64,000 nt of DNA from Tenacibaculum dicentrarchi (GCF_964036635.1 NZ_OZ038524.1:1536001-1600000); one strand, 5' to 3'; counted from the stretch's first letter, positions 7,932 to 18,034 are shown. Numbers and translations: made by a program. Notes: generated by a model not told the origin, from the sequence alone.

Positions 7932-9089
7932 TTAATTATTAAATATTTTATTGATATTTTCTTTTGAAAACCCAGCACTTCCTGTCATTCCTTTTCCACC
8001 GATACCTGTTACAACATGCACATTATCACTTACTCCATATTCAAAAATATCTTTTTCTTTACATTGACTATAAAAACCCGCCCATTTATATTGAATATCA
8101 TAAGTTGGTAAGTCTATTATTTTTTTAGCTTCTGCAATCATAAAATTGTCAATATCCTCATTTAAGTCAAAACCTAAATCATCGCTATTTTTTGCAGTTG
8201 CATATTCGTGAGAATCTCCTAAAATTATCGAACCATCCGTAGCTTGTTTAAATAAAATATGAACACCATATTTTTTCTGAAAACTATCAGGATCTTCTTT
8301 TGCTTTAATTTGATTCCAAGACACACATTCTTCAAAAGCCTCATACCTTCGGATTGTAGAACCTGTTAAAATAGAACCATCTAAAGTGTAATTTTTTTGA
8401 GGCTTAGTTTGCATCATTTGTAATTTAGAAACTACCAAATCACTGTTATTATAAATTGATGGATACAACGTTTTAAAATCTACCCCATTACAAATAATAA
8501 CTTTTGATGCTTTAAATACCGCATAGATTGAAGATGTTACCATCACTTCATTATTTATTTCTTCTGTATTAATTACAGTAGTATTATAATAAATATCAAT
8601 ATTTTTTTCTGCGGATAAAAAAGAATGCAAGCGATGAATCATCGTTTTTGGCTCTACTGTTACTTCTTCAGGAAAAAACAAGCCTGCCTTACAATAATCT
8701 GCACGTAATCCTGCATATTTATCTAAACATTGTGCCTTTGTTAATAGATTTGAAGTATAATTATTGTTTTTATTAATTTGATGTAATTCTTCAATTAACT
8801 GAACCTCTTCATCATTAGAAGCTAAATAAACCGTACCATTTTGACGAATTGTAACATCAAACTGACTTTGAATATCTTTATAAATAGCTAAACTTTCTCT
8901 TCCATAATTTTGCCATTTTTGATTCATTCCCGAAGGTACTACTTGTCCGAAATTACGAACCGTTGCTCCTTGTGGCTTAGTATCTCTTTCTAAAATTGCT
9001 ACTGATAATCCTTTTTTTGCTGCGTGATAAGCGTGAAAAGTTCCTAAAACTCCACCTCCAACAACGATTAAATCATACTTATTGTTCAT
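7932..9089 (-). CDS. FAD-dependent oxidoreductase, TIGR03364-type
   Basis: D-amino-acid-oxidase-like flavoenzyme. The N-terminus carries the dinucleotide motif VVGGGVLGTFHAYHAA (residues 9-24) followed by an acidic residue in ILERD. The C-terminus has the matching GIGGKGMTG flavin segment. This clade is known to sit beside phosphonatase-like HAD proteins and is proposed to oxidise 2-aminoethylphosphonate or a relative to an aldehyde. The gene start overlaps the end of the DUF5690 gene by 11 bases, indicating translational coupling. The substrate cannot be told from sequence. Confidence 0.85.
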   Translation of the reverse strand: MNNKYDLIVVGGGVLGTFHAYHAAKKGLSVAILERDTKPQGATVRNFGQVVPSGMNQKWQNYGRESLAIYKDIQSQFDVTIRQNGTVYLASNDEEVQLIEELHQINKNNNYTSNLLTKAQCLDKYAGLRADYCKAGLFFPEEVTVEPKTMIHRLHSFLSAEKNIDIYYNTTVINTEEINNEVMVTSSIYAVFKASKVIICNGVDFKTLYPSIYNNSDLVVSKLQMMQTKPQKNYTLDGSILTGSTIRRYEAFEECVSWNQIKAKEDPDSFQKKYGVHILFKQATDGSIILGDSHEYATAKNSDDLGFDLNEDIDNFMIAEAKKIIDLPTYDIQYKWAGFYSQCKEKDIFEYGVSDNVHVVTGIGGKGMTGSAGFSKENINKIFNN

Positions 9090-10341
9090 ATGCTAATTCT
9101 TTTAATTGTACTGGTTTTTTGTACTTATTCTTAAAAAACTGAAAACTATAAATTGTTATGGCTAATCCTATAAATGCTAAAAAATATAGTGCTTGTGTAA
9201 AAAATGAAAGCCAAGAAATATCTCCTTTTCCAAAATTCTTATAAAGAAGAATCAGAATGCTTCCTAAATATCCGAAGGCATCGGCAATGTAAATTAAGAA
9301 ACCTACGTTTCCGTTAATTTTAAAAGTTGCAATCATTCTATCAAAGAAAATTCCGTTAAAAGGCACGTAACAACTGTACAGTCCTATTCCTGAAACCACC
9401 ATCCAAAATAATGGTGTAATAACTTGTTGTTGATATAAATATGTTGATACCAAAATTGAAATACACCCAATAATCAACACATAATGATAATACATAAAGG
9501 CTTTATAATTTTTAGTGATACTACCTATCATTCCTAAAACAACCAATACAATAATTGCTATTGGGATTTCTGAAATACTATAAATAGAAGCATCTGTATA
9601 ACCTAACGAATCCCATATTTCTCTGGCAAAATTGTCTCTAAAATCTCTAATTGATGTTAATAACATAAAGAAGAAAACGATAAAAGTTAAAGGCAATGCG
9701 TATTTTTTAAATAACTGCTTTCTTTCTTGTTTATTTAATGGCTTTCTTACGGCTCTTAATAGTTTATCTTCTGTTGTTGGTGGTGGTAATTTTTCTAATA
9801 ACCACGCAAAAAACAGCAATGGAAGTATAAAAAATAACCCTGTAATAAATGGCATCCAATATTCATCAAACTGAAATTTATCTAATACCATTTTACCTAT
9901 TGTTTTAACAGCTCCTGAAGAAACTATAAAACTAGACGATAAAATTACTCCTAATAATTCGGTTGATTTTCGTCCTTCTAGATAAGAAAATACAATTCCC
10001 CAAATCATTCCTAATGGTAATCCGTTTAAAAATAAAAAGAGAATATTATAAGGTGCTGGAATAACAGCAAAACCCAACAACGCTAATTCTGCTGAAAAAA
10101 TAAAACCAACTAAATAAAGCATTCTTTTGTATGATTTCATTTCTGAAATTACTTTTATACCAACAAATTTCGATAATGTATAACCAACCACTTGAGCTAC
10201 AATTAATAAAATTTTATAATCAACACCCCAAAAAGCTAAGTTTTCAAATGTTGCTACTGTAAAAGGTTTCCTAAAAGCATACATACAAAAATAAGTACCG
10301 AATGCAGCAATAGAAGCTTGTAATAAAAAACGTAAACGCAT
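9079..10341 (-). CDS. DUF5690 family membrane transporter-like protein
   Basis: Polytopic membrane protein of 420 residues with about twelve hydrophobic segments, resembling the major facilitator fold. The opening (AAFGTYFCMYAFRKPFT) is typical of the DUF5690 family and recalls the sugar-phosphate/organophosphate antiporter start. A cytoplasmic central loop (about 185-215) is Lys/Arg-rich. Lying between a TonB receptor and phosphonate-degrading enzymes, it is a good candidate for the inner-membrane importer of the phosphonate or its precursor. That role is inference from operon position; the family has no function known to me. Confidence 0.82.
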   Translation of the reverse strand: MRLRFLLQASIAAFGTYFCMYAFRKPFTVATFENLAFWGVDYKILLIVAQVVGYTLSKFVGIKVISEMKSYKRMLYLVGFIFSAELALLGFAVIPAPYNILFLFLNGLPLGMIWGIVFSYLEGRKSTELLGVILSSSFIVSSGAVKTIGKMVLDKFQFDEYWMPFITGLFFILPLLFFAWLLEKLPPPTTEDKLLRAVRKPLNKQERKQLFKKYALPLTFIVFFFMLLTSIRDFRDNFAREIWDSLGYTDASIYSISEIPIAIIVLVVLGMIGSITKNYKAFMYYHYVLIIGCISILVSTYLYQQQVITPLFWMVVSGIGLYSCYVPFNGIFFDRMIATFKINGNVGFLIYIADAFGYLGSILILLYKNFGKGDISWLSFFTQALYFLAFIGLAITIYSFQFFKNKYKKPVQLKELAYEQ

Positions 10342-10364
10342 GAGTTCTTTTTTTTAACATCATT

Positions 10365-10385
10365 AGCCCTCAATTGTTGAGGGCT
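10365..10385 (-). promoter_or_regulatory. Intra-operon stem-loop
   Basis: Perfect 9-bp hairpin (AGCCCTCAA, loop TTG, TTGAGGGCT) in the 66-base gap between the TonB receptor and DUF5690. On the transcribed minus strand it is followed by an A-run rather than a U-run, so it is not a classic terminator for the operon. It may act as an RNase barrier that keeps the upstream receptor message more abundant than the downstream one. Function inferred. Confidence 0.6.
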
Positions 10386-10407
10386 TTATGACTGTATTTA
10401 AAAACCA

Positions 10408-13260
10408 CTATAAAGTGAATTTAACACCAATGTTTCCTTTAACACCGTAGTATTCTACTTGTTTCGGGCGGTCTTGGCTTTTACCGTAATGATATATAAG
10501 GGGATTATTTAAAATATTATTGAAATCGGTATATATTGTCCATTTTTTTCCTATTTGATAAGATGCTGAAAAATCTAACGTATTATATTTTCCGTAATAC
10601 ACATCATCAATATCTCTTTCTCCGTAAGCAATAGCGTATTTACCTTTATGATTAAAAGCTACTCGAGTATTAAATCCACCTTTTTCAAAAAATAACTGTG
10701 CATTAAATAAACTACCTGCTTGATAAGCCATTCCTACTTTTCTTCCACTTGCTTTTGTCATTTCAGAATCCATAAACGTAGCGTTTAATTGTGTTCCAAA
10801 GTATTTTAAAAATCCTGGTAAGAAATCAAAACGTCTGTTAATTCCTAATTCTAAACCACCAATCCATGATGCTCCTCCACCGTTTACAGGGGTCGTAAAT
10901 TCAACACCTTCTTTTCCGTTATAAGTTCCTTGATAAGTATCATTATAAATAATATCTGTAATCGATTTATAAAAAACACCTGCATTTACAACACCTACAT
11001 TTTGAAAGTAATATTCTCCTAATAAATCAAAATTCCATGAAAATGTTGGATTTAAATCAGGATTACCTCCTTTAAATTCATTATCAAAAGAAATAAAAGT
11101 TCCTGATGGAGAAATATCACCAAAATTAGGTCTTGAAAAACTTCTTGTTGCTGCAAAACGGATATTTAAATCTCTTTTAGGAGAATATTTAACGTGTAAC
11201 ATTGGTAATACCGCCCAATATTTTTTAGTCTTTATTGATTTTTTCAAAGCATCATTTTCAACAACATACCCTGATACTTTTGTTTCAGTTTTTGTAGCTC
11301 TTAATCCTCCTAAAATAGTCCACTTTTCAGAAGCTTTTAAAGTTCCCATACCATAAAATGATAAATGAGTTTCATCTACATCAAAATTTCTTCCTAATCC
11401 ACTATTATATTGTAAAGCAGAAGAATCATCTTCTAAAACTTTTAAGTTATTTTTATTTGATGCCCAAAAATTATTCATTCCTTCGGTAGATAAAACAGGT
11501 CCAAAAGTTGATTGAATATTAGAACCCATTTCATTTAAATAATCTGCACGACCTGGTTGCTCAATAATATACTGAGAAGAATCTGATAACATTGGAGTTT
11601 CTCCTGCACCATTCCATCCGTAGTATAAATCTTCAAAAGTTGCTCTACGATCTTTATCTCTATATTTAGTACCTACTTTAATTTTGAAGTTATCGTTAAT
11701 CGTATGTTCATAATTTAATGAGGCTGCTATATTATCTCTTTCTTTTATTGATATTTTGTATAATTCTAAATCTGAAAACTTCATTTTAGTTGCATCCATT
11801 TTAAATTTAGAATCGCTAAAAAATCCAAATAAAGCATCTGTATTATTATAATCTAATTTTCCACCATCTGCTTTCCAATAAGCTCTATCATCACCAGCAC
11901 CACCAGCATCTTTTGGTCTGTTATCTAAATAATCAGCATTGATATCAACACCATCTTGTTTAAACTTTACAACAAAATAACTTTTATCTTGTGCTGTTGG
12001 CGTATTTCCGTATTTAAATTCATTAGCATAAGAAGCAATACTCCAATCAAATTTTCCATTTTCAACAAGATGTCTTCCTCCTATTTCTTTTCCAAAAAGC
12101 TCTGTAATTAATTCGTTATGTATATTTTGTAATTCTACTCTTGTAGTACTTGTTCCTGAATCGAATTTATCAAAACGAATTCTATGCTTATAATGTTCTT
12201 CGGTATCAGATAAAGTTCCATAAACTCCTCTAAAGTACATTTTATGAGCAGGTGTAAAATTATATTCCATCGCTGCATTTAATCCCATGGTAATTCTTAC
12301 TCCATTATAATCTCTTAACTCCATTCTAAAAACACCTTCGTCTCCTTTTCTACGTGCTTCAAAATTATCAGTACCCCAACTTCTATTCCAATAAGAACCA
12401 TTAACCATATACCCGAATTTCCCGTCTTTACTTTTGTTACCAATAGTTAAAGAAGCATTATAAATTGGTTCACCCGATTTTTCGTTAAAACCTCCACCAA
12501 TATTTACATTTAAAAGTTTTTTAGTTGGAGCTGTTTGTGTGATGAAATTTACACCGCCACCAATACCATCTGATTCCATATCAGGTGTGTATGCTTTTGC
12601 AGCTTGTACGTATGAAATTAATTCCGATGGAAAAAAATCAAAAGCTGTTGCACGTGAAGTCGTTTCTTCTTCGGCTGTTGGAAGTCTATTTCCGTTAATA
12701 GTTGTTGATGTCCAAAACGGAGGCAATCCTCTTACCGATACAAAACGTCCTTCACCTTGGTCTCTTTCAATAGATAATCCTTGAATACGTTGCACAGTTT
12801 CCGCTGCATTACGGTCTGGTAATTTACCAATACCATCAGAAGCAATTACACTCATAATACTCATTGATTTTTTTTGAATACTCAAAGCTTTTGCTTCACT
12901 ATTTCTTCTTGCTCCTCCATTAATTACAACTTCTTCTAGTGCATTTTCAGAAGGCAATAATGCTACTACACCTATATTTTTACTAGCACTACCAACAATA
13001 GAAACATCTACTATTTTTGTTTGAAAACCGATATAAGAAATTTCTAATTTTATGGTACCATTTTTCATTTTATTTATCACAAAATTTCCATCAAAATCTG
13101 TATAAACTCCTTTTGTAGTTTCTGCTACCGAAACACTTGCTCCAGGTAACGGAAAATTACCATCAGTTACAATTCCTGAAACGTTAGCTTCTTGTGAAAA
13201 AATAGCATTACTTATAAAAAGAACTACTAGTGTACTTAATAAAAGTTTAAATTTATTCAT
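10408..13260 (-). CDS. TonB-dependent receptor, phosphonate-operon associated
   Basis: Outer-membrane active transporter of 950 residues. The order is: signal peptide (1-22, ending IFSQ), carboxypeptidase-regulatory-like domain (about 25-105), plug domain (about 125-240) and a long beta-barrel ending GVKFTL. No SusD partner is adjacent, so it is not a SusC/D pair. It is first in a minus-strand operon with DUF5690, an FAD oxidoreductase and a phosphonatase-like HAD. Uptake of a phosphonate-containing compound across the outer membrane is therefore a reasonable but unproven role. Family assignment is firm. Confidence 0.92.
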   Translation of the reverse strand: MNKFKLLLSTLVVLFISNAIFSQEANVSGIVTDGNFPLPGASVSVAETTKGVYTDFDGNFVINKMKNGTIKLEISYIGFQTKIVDVSIVGSASKNIGVVALLPSENALEEVVINGGARRNSEAKALSIQKKSMSIMSVIASDGIGKLPDRNAAETVQRIQGLSIERDQGEGRFVSVRGLPPFWTSTTINGNRLPTAEEETTSRATAFDFFPSELISYVQAAKAYTPDMESDGIGGGVNFITQTAPTKKLLNVNIGGGFNEKSGEPIYNASLTIGNKSKDGKFGYMVNGSYWNRSWGTDNFEARRKGDEGVFRMELRDYNGVRITMGLNAAMEYNFTPAHKMYFRGVYGTLSDTEEHYKHRIRFDKFDSGTSTTRVELQNIHNELITELFGKEIGGRHLVENGKFDWSIASYANEFKYGNTPTAQDKSYFVVKFKQDGVDINADYLDNRPKDAGGAGDDRAYWKADGGKLDYNNTDALFGFFSDSKFKMDATKMKFSDLELYKISIKERDNIAASLNYEHTINDNFKIKVGTKYRDKDRRATFEDLYYGWNGAGETPMLSDSSQYIIEQPGRADYLNEMGSNIQSTFGPVLSTEGMNNFWASNKNNLKVLEDDSSALQYNSGLGRNFDVDETHLSFYGMGTLKASEKWTILGGLRATKTETKVSGYVVENDALKKSIKTKKYWAVLPMLHVKYSPKRDLNIRFAATRSFSRPNFGDISPSGTFISFDNEFKGGNPDLNPTFSWNFDLLGEYYFQNVGVVNAGVFYKSITDIIYNDTYQGTYNGKEGVEFTTPVNGGGASWIGGLELGINRRFDFLPGFLKYFGTQLNATFMDSEMTKASGRKVGMAYQAGSLFNAQLFFEKGGFNTRVAFNHKGKYAIAYGERDIDDVYYGKYNTLDFSASYQIGKKWTIYTDFNNILNNPLIYHYGKSQDRPKQVEYYGVKGNIGVKFTL

Positions 13261-13466
13261 TTGTTTAGTTTTACAATAGTTAAATTATCTAATACAAATC
13301 ACGTTATATTTTTACTATTTGTAAACTTTTAAATATTAAGAAAACTTTTACAAAAAGATATTTTAATGTTATAGAATTGTTAATTAAGTCATTATATTCT
13401 TTAAATTAACAATTATAACATTAGCTTTTTTTATATAAAATTACACCTGTTAAATAAATAATATAA

Positions 13467-13886
<420 letters not shown>

Positions 13887-13892
13887 TAAAAC

Positions 13893-14273
13893 ATGAAATG
13901 CCCTTGTAATCCTACTAAAAACTATGCTGATTGTTGTGAAATAGCACATAAAAACATTCAAAATGTTATAACAGCCGAACAATTAATGCGCTCTCGTTAC
14001 AGTGCCTTTGTGTTAGCTAATATTGATTATTTACATAAAAGCCATCATTCAAGCACTCGTCCTTCGAAAGAAGAAAATAAAGAAATTTTACTTTGGACAA
14101 AATCTGTTGAATGGATAAAGTTAGAAATTATCAATACAAATAAAGGTACAGCTTCTGAAATTACAGGAAATGTAATGTTTGAAGCATTTTTCAAAGAAAA
14201 TGATAAAATAAATAGCATAAAAGAGAATTCTTCTTTCTGTAAAGAAGATAATAATTGGGTATATTTAAAATGA
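13893..14273 (+). CDS. YchJ-family SEC-C motif protein
   Basis: YchJ/UPF0225-family protein of 126 residues. The N-terminus is the SEC-C zinc-binding motif (CPCNPTKNYADCC, Cys3, Cys5 and a distal Cys-Cys pair). It is followed by the family's ITAEQLMRSRYSAFVLANIDYL segment and an NTF2-like body with FEAFFKEN. Related domains are found in SecA tails, where they bind zinc. A specific job for YchJ is not established. Start chosen at the ATG directly before the SEC-C motif. It follows the 119-residue gene by 6 bases and precedes the threonine operon leader. Confidence 0.85.
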   Translation: MKCPCNPTKNYADCCEIAHKNIQNVITAEQLMRSRYSAFVLANIDYLHKSHHSSTRPSKEENKEILLWTKSVEWIKLEIINTNKGTASEITGNVMFEAFFKENDKINSIKENSSFCKEDNNWVYLK

Positions 14274-14320
14274 AATTGATTTTTTTTAAATAAAAAACAC
14301 TGATTATTGAAAAAAAAGTT

Positions 14321-14328
14321 TACATTTG
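14321..14328 (+). promoter_or_regulatory. Predicted thr operon promoter (-7)
   Basis: TACATTTG is a full match to TAnnTTTG. A near -33 element (CTG at 14300-14302) sits 18 bases upstream. Transcription would begin around 14334, leaving a leader of about 220 bases before thrA. Confidence 0.6.
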
Positions 14329-14333
14329 ATACA

Positions 14334-14447
14334 GTGTTAAACAACAGAACAAATATCATTTCTTTACCTATCGTAGCTCCTACGATAAATTCTGTTGGCT
14401 TAATTATTTCTACAATTATTATTTCTATTATCATTATTACCCTTTAG
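14334..14447 (+). CDS. Candidate thr operon leader peptide, Ile/Thr-rich
   Basis: Open frame of 37 codons starting at GTG, ending TAG at 14447, between the predicted promoter and thrA. The product is extremely Ile-rich (13 Ile) with 4 Thr, 2 Val and 4 Leu, and ends in a run reading STIIISIIIITL. Ile and Thr codons are what a classic attenuator of thrABC would count, as in the enterobacterial thr leader. There is no ATG in the frame, and GTG would lie almost at the transcription start, so the start is the weak point. A hairpin (TATCGTAG, loop CTC, CTACGATA, 14369-14387) overlaps the frame. Confidence 0.5.
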   Translation: MLNNRTNIISLPIVAPTINSVGLIISTIIISIIIITL

Positions 14448-14478
14448 GGGTTAATTATATACATATCACTTTCGTACC

Positions 14479-14513
14479 TATTTATTTTTTCAAAATTGAA
14501 AAACAGATAAATA
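14479..14513 (+). promoter_or_regulatory. Candidate thr attenuator hairpin
   Basis: Strong stem-loop 40 bases before thrA: TATTTAT (14479-14485) pairs with ATAAATA (14507-14513), and TTTTTCAA (14486-14493) with TTGAAAAA (14496-14503), leaving a CAG bulge. It follows the Ile/Thr-rich leader. It lacks an immediate U-run (short T-tracts begin about 14524), so it may be a terminator, a pause or a translation-blocking structure. Confidence 0.45.
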
Positions 14514-14552
14514 ACAACCTATATTTTTATAATAATTTTTATACCTTTTAAG

Positions 14553-16994
14553 ATGAAAGTTTTAAAATTCGGAGGTTCATCCGTAGCTAATAGTGAAACA
14601 ATAAGTAAAGTAGTTAAAATAGTAGCAAATGCTTCAGCTAAAGAAAAAATAGCTGTTGTTGTTTCTGCTTTTGGCAAAACAACTAATAAATTAATAGCAT
14701 CTGCAAATAAAGCAGCTAATAATGATGTAAATTATACCATTCTTTTTAAAGAAGTAGCACAACATCATGCAGAAGTAATTTCAGATTTAGTTAAAAAAGA
14801 TGCACAATCTGAAGTTCAGGAGCATGTAAATACCTTATTTAATCAATTACAAACTTTATTAGAAGGTTGTTTTTTACTAAGTGAAGTTACACCAAAAACA
14901 ATGGCTACAATTAGTGGTTTTGGTGAACGTTTATCATCTTATATAATTTCTGAAGTTACTAAAAACACTTTAAATGCTAATTATAAAGATAGTAGAGAAC
15001 TTATTATTACTTCTAATGTTTTTGATAAAGCACAAGTAAATTTTGCTGTTACCAATAAAAACTGTCAAGATTATTTTAATCAAAATAAATATCAAGTAAC
15101 AGTTTTACCAGGTTTTATAGCCAAAACAGAAAACGGACTACCAACAACATTAGGTAGAGGAGGTTCTGATTATACTGCCGCTATTTATGCAGCTGCTTTA
15201 CAAGCAAACGAATTACAAATCTGGACAGATGTTAGTGGAATGTTTACTGCAAATCCGAGTGTTGTAAAACAAGCTTTTCCTATTCCTGAAATTTCATATC
15301 AAGAAGCAATGGAACTTTCACATTTTGGAGCAAAAGTTATTTATCCTCCTACTATTCAACCAGTATTAGAAAAAGAAATTCCTATTGTAATAAAGAACAC
15401 TTTTGAACCATCAAATGTGGGTACTTTAATTGCTAAAAATGTAAAAAGCACTAATTTAGTAAAAGGAATAACACATATAGAAGATATTACTTTATTAACT
15501 TTAGAAGGTACTGGAATGGTTGGTGTATCTGGTATTTCTAAACGTTTATTTGAAACACTTTCTAATAAAGATGTTAGTGTAGTATTAATTACACAAGCTT
15601 CTTCAGAGCACTCTATTTGTGTTGGAATTTATGATGAAGATGCTAAAAAAGCCGAAAAAGCTATTAATGATGCTTTTGAAACTGAAATAGAGCGTCAAAA
15701 AATAAAACCTGTAATTGTAGAACAAGGTTTAGCTATTTTAGCTTTAGTTGGTGATAACATGAAAAATCATCAAGGTTTAAGTGGGCAAATGTTTAGCGCC
15801 TTAGGAAAAAACAATGTAAATATTAGAGCTATTGCACAAGGTGCTTCTCAAAAAAATATATCAGCAGTGATAGATAGTAAAGATGCTAAAAAAGGATTAA
15901 ACACCTTGCACGAACAATTTTTTGAAGAAAAAGTAAAACAACTTAATTTATTTGTTACAGGTGTTGGTAATGTTGGTGAGCGATTTTTAGCGCAAATAAA
16001 TCAACAAAAAGACTACTTAAAAGAACATTTAAAAATGAGTATTCGTGTTGTTGGACTTGCAAATTCTAAAAAAATGACTTTTGATACCAATGGTATCGAT
16101 TTAAATAATTGGAAAGATGCATTAAGTAACGGAGAACCTGCTACTTTAGATGATTTTTTCAATAAAACAAAAAATTACAATCTACGTAACGCTGTTTTTG
16201 TAGATAATACGGCTAATCAGAAAGTATCTGAAACATACGAACAATACTTACGCAATAGTATTGCTGTAGTTACTTGTAATAAAATAGCCTGTGCATCTAG
16301 CTTAGAAAACTATAAAACATTAAAAGCTGTATCAAGAAAATACAACGCTCCTTTCTTATTTGAAACAAACGTAGGTGCTGGTTTACCAGTTATTGATACA
16401 CTTAAAAACTTAATTGCTTCTGGTGATAGAGTTCAAAAAATACAAGCAGTTTTATCGGGGAGTTTAAATTTTGTTTTTAATAACTTTAATGAAAATACTA
16501 CTTTTCATGATGTTGTTGCTCAAGCTCAAAAAGAAGGATATACAGAACCAGACCCTAAAATTGATTTAAGCGGTGTTGATGTTGCCAGAAAAATATTAAT
16601 ATTAGCTCGTGAAAGTGGTTATGAATTAGAATTATCTGATATTGATAATAATGCTTTCTTACCTGAAAAAAGCTTAAACACAACCAATAATGATGATTTT
16701 TACGCTAGTTTAACAGAATTTGAGGCTCATTTTCAAAATATATTTAAAGAAGCTAACGATAAAAACTGTCGTTTAAAATATGTTGCCGAATTTGCTAATG
16801 GTAAAGCTAAAGTAGGTTTACAACACATTCCTGCTGACCATCCTTTTTACAATTTAGAAGGAAGTGATAATATTGTGTTATTTTTTACAGACAGATATCC
16901 TGTAAATCCTTTATTAATAAAAGGTGCTGGAGCTGGTGCAGATGTTACTGCTTCAGGAATTTTTGCGGATGTAATTCGCATCGGAAATAGTTAA
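14553..16994 (+). CDS. thrA: Bifunctional aspartokinase / homoserine dehydrogenase
   Basis: Catalyses the first and third steps of the aspartate family pathway toward threonine. The aspartokinase half (about 1-285) begins KVLKFGGSSVA and has the conserved GRGGSDYTAA segment. Two ACT regulatory domains (about 310-455) follow. Homoserine dehydrogenase (about 462-813) starts with a Rossmann motif VTGVGNVGERF and has the catalytic-region KIDLSGVDVARK. The length (813) is normal for the fused enzyme. It heads thrABC with gaps of 39 and 68 bases. Control by an Ile/Thr leader and by ACT-domain feedback is likely. Confidence 0.96.
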   Translation: MKVLKFGGSSVANSETISKVVKIVANASAKEKIAVVVSAFGKTTNKLIASANKAANNDVNYTILFKEVAQHHAEVISDLVKKDAQSEVQEHVNTLFNQLQTLLEGCFLLSEVTPKTMATISGFGERLSSYIISEVTKNTLNANYKDSRELIITSNVFDKAQVNFAVTNKNCQDYFNQNKYQVTVLPGFIAKTENGLPTTLGRGGSDYTAAIYAAALQANELQIWTDVSGMFTANPSVVKQAFPIPEISYQEAMELSHFGAKVIYPPTIQPVLEKEIPIVIKNTFEPSNVGTLIAKNVKSTNLVKGITHIEDITLLTLEGTGMVGVSGISKRLFETLSNKDVSVVLITQASSEHSICVGIYDEDAKKAEKAINDAFETEIERQKIKPVIVEQGLAILALVGDNMKNHQGLSGQMFSALGKNNVNIRAIAQGASQKNISAVIDSKDAKKGLNTLHEQFFEEKVKQLNLFVTGVGNVGERFLAQINQQKDYLKEHLKMSIRVVGLANSKKMTFDTNGIDLNNWKDALSNGEPATLDDFFNKTKNYNLRNAVFVDNTANQKVSETYEQYLRNSIAVVTCNKIACASSLENYKTLKAVSRKYNAPFLFETNVGAGLPVIDTLKNLIASGDRVQKIQAVLSGSLNFVFNNFNENTTFHDVVAQAQKEGYTEPDPKIDLSGVDVARKILILARESGYELELSDIDNNAFLPEKSLNTTNNDDFYASLTEFEAHFQNIFKEANDKNCRLKYVAEFANGKAKVGLQHIPADHPFYNLEGSDNIVLFFTDRYPVNPLLIKGAGAGADVTASGIFADVIRIGNS

Positions 16995-17033
16995 AATATT
17001 AAAAATATTCACTTCGGATAAAAAAGAAAAAAG

Positions 17034-17966
17034 ATGAATTATATAAAAATATTTGCTCCTGCAACAGTTGCTAATGTTTCTTGCGGATTTGACTCTATGG
17101 GATTAGCCGTAGATACAATGGGTGATGAAATGACGTTTACAAAAACAACAGAAAAAGGAGTTAAAATTACAGAAATTACAGGTGCTGATGGTTTAAGTTT
17201 TGATGCTACTAAAAATGCTGCTGGAGTTGTTACTTTGGCAATGCTAGAAAAACATCCTGTTGATTTTGGTATTGAAATAACAATGCACAAAGGTTTTTCT
17301 CCAGGAAGTGGATTAGGTAGTAGTGCAGCAAGTTCAGCAGGTGCAGCTTTTGGAGTGAATGAACTACTTAACAAACCTTTTTCTACATTAGAATTAACAA
17401 AATTTTCAATGATAGGTGAAGAAACTGCTTGCGGTACTCCAATTGCTGATAATGTTTCGGCAGCAGTTTATGGTGGTTTTGTACTTATCCGAAGTTATGA
17501 ACCTTTAGATATAATTAAATTACCTGTACCAAGCGAATTACAATTAGTTGCCATACATCCACAAATTGAAGTAAAAACTAAAGACGCTCGTGAAGTTTTA
17601 CCTGATAACGTATCGTTAAAAAATGCCATTACTCAATGGGCTAATGTTGGTGGATTAGTAAGTGGTTTATACTCTAATGATTATCAATTAATCAGCAACT
17701 CATTAACTGATGTAATTGTTGAACCTGCTAGAAAACACTTAATTCCTCATTTCGATTTAGTTAAAAATGAAGCCATAAAAGCGGGTGCTTTAGGTGCAGG
17801 AATTTCAGGTTCAGGCCCTACTATTTTTGCCTTATGCAAAGGTAAAAAAACAGCTAAAAAAGTTAAAGAAGCAATACAAAATGCCTACGCCGATAAAAAT
17901 ATTGATTTCACCTTATTTTCATCAAAAATAAATACCGAAGGAATAAAAATTTTAGAAACTAAATAA
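17034..17966 (+). CDS. thrB: Homoserine kinase
   Basis: GHMP-family kinase that phosphorylates homoserine, the second last step of threonine synthesis. The 310-residue protein has the ATP-binding motif SPGSGLGSSAASSAGAA (about residues 90-106), the N-terminal APATVANVSCGFD that marks ThrB, and a C-terminal GAGISGSGPTIFAL motif. It lies between thrA and thrC. No oddities seen. Confidence 0.96.
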   Translation: MNYIKIFAPATVANVSCGFDSMGLAVDTMGDEMTFTKTTEKGVKITEITGADGLSFDATKNAAGVVTLAMLEKHPVDFGIEITMHKGFSPGSGLGSSAASSAGAAFGVNELLNKPFSTLELTKFSMIGEETACGTPIADNVSAAVYGGFVLIRSYEPLDIIKLPVPSELQLVAIHPQIEVKTKDAREVLPDNVSLKNAITQWANVGGLVSGLYSNDYQLISNSLTDVIVEPARKHLIPHFDLVKNEAIKAGALGAGISGSGPTIFALCKGKKTAKKVKEAIQNAYADKNIDFTLFSSKINTEGIKILETK

Positions 17967-18034
17967 AAATAATAGCACAAAAAATATTTTAACTTTATTA
18001 ATAATGCTTTTCATAAAAAATAAAAAAAATAAAA

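Noticed and set aside
12539..12784. Plus-strand frame inside the TonB receptor gene
   Set aside because: Shadow of the receptor plug-domain coding sequence; no independent start signal or similarity.
14045..14434. Minus-strand frame covering the thr leader and YchJ gene
   Set aside because: Its sequence is the antisense of the Ile/Thr-rich leader and of the YchJ gene; it has no recognisable domain.
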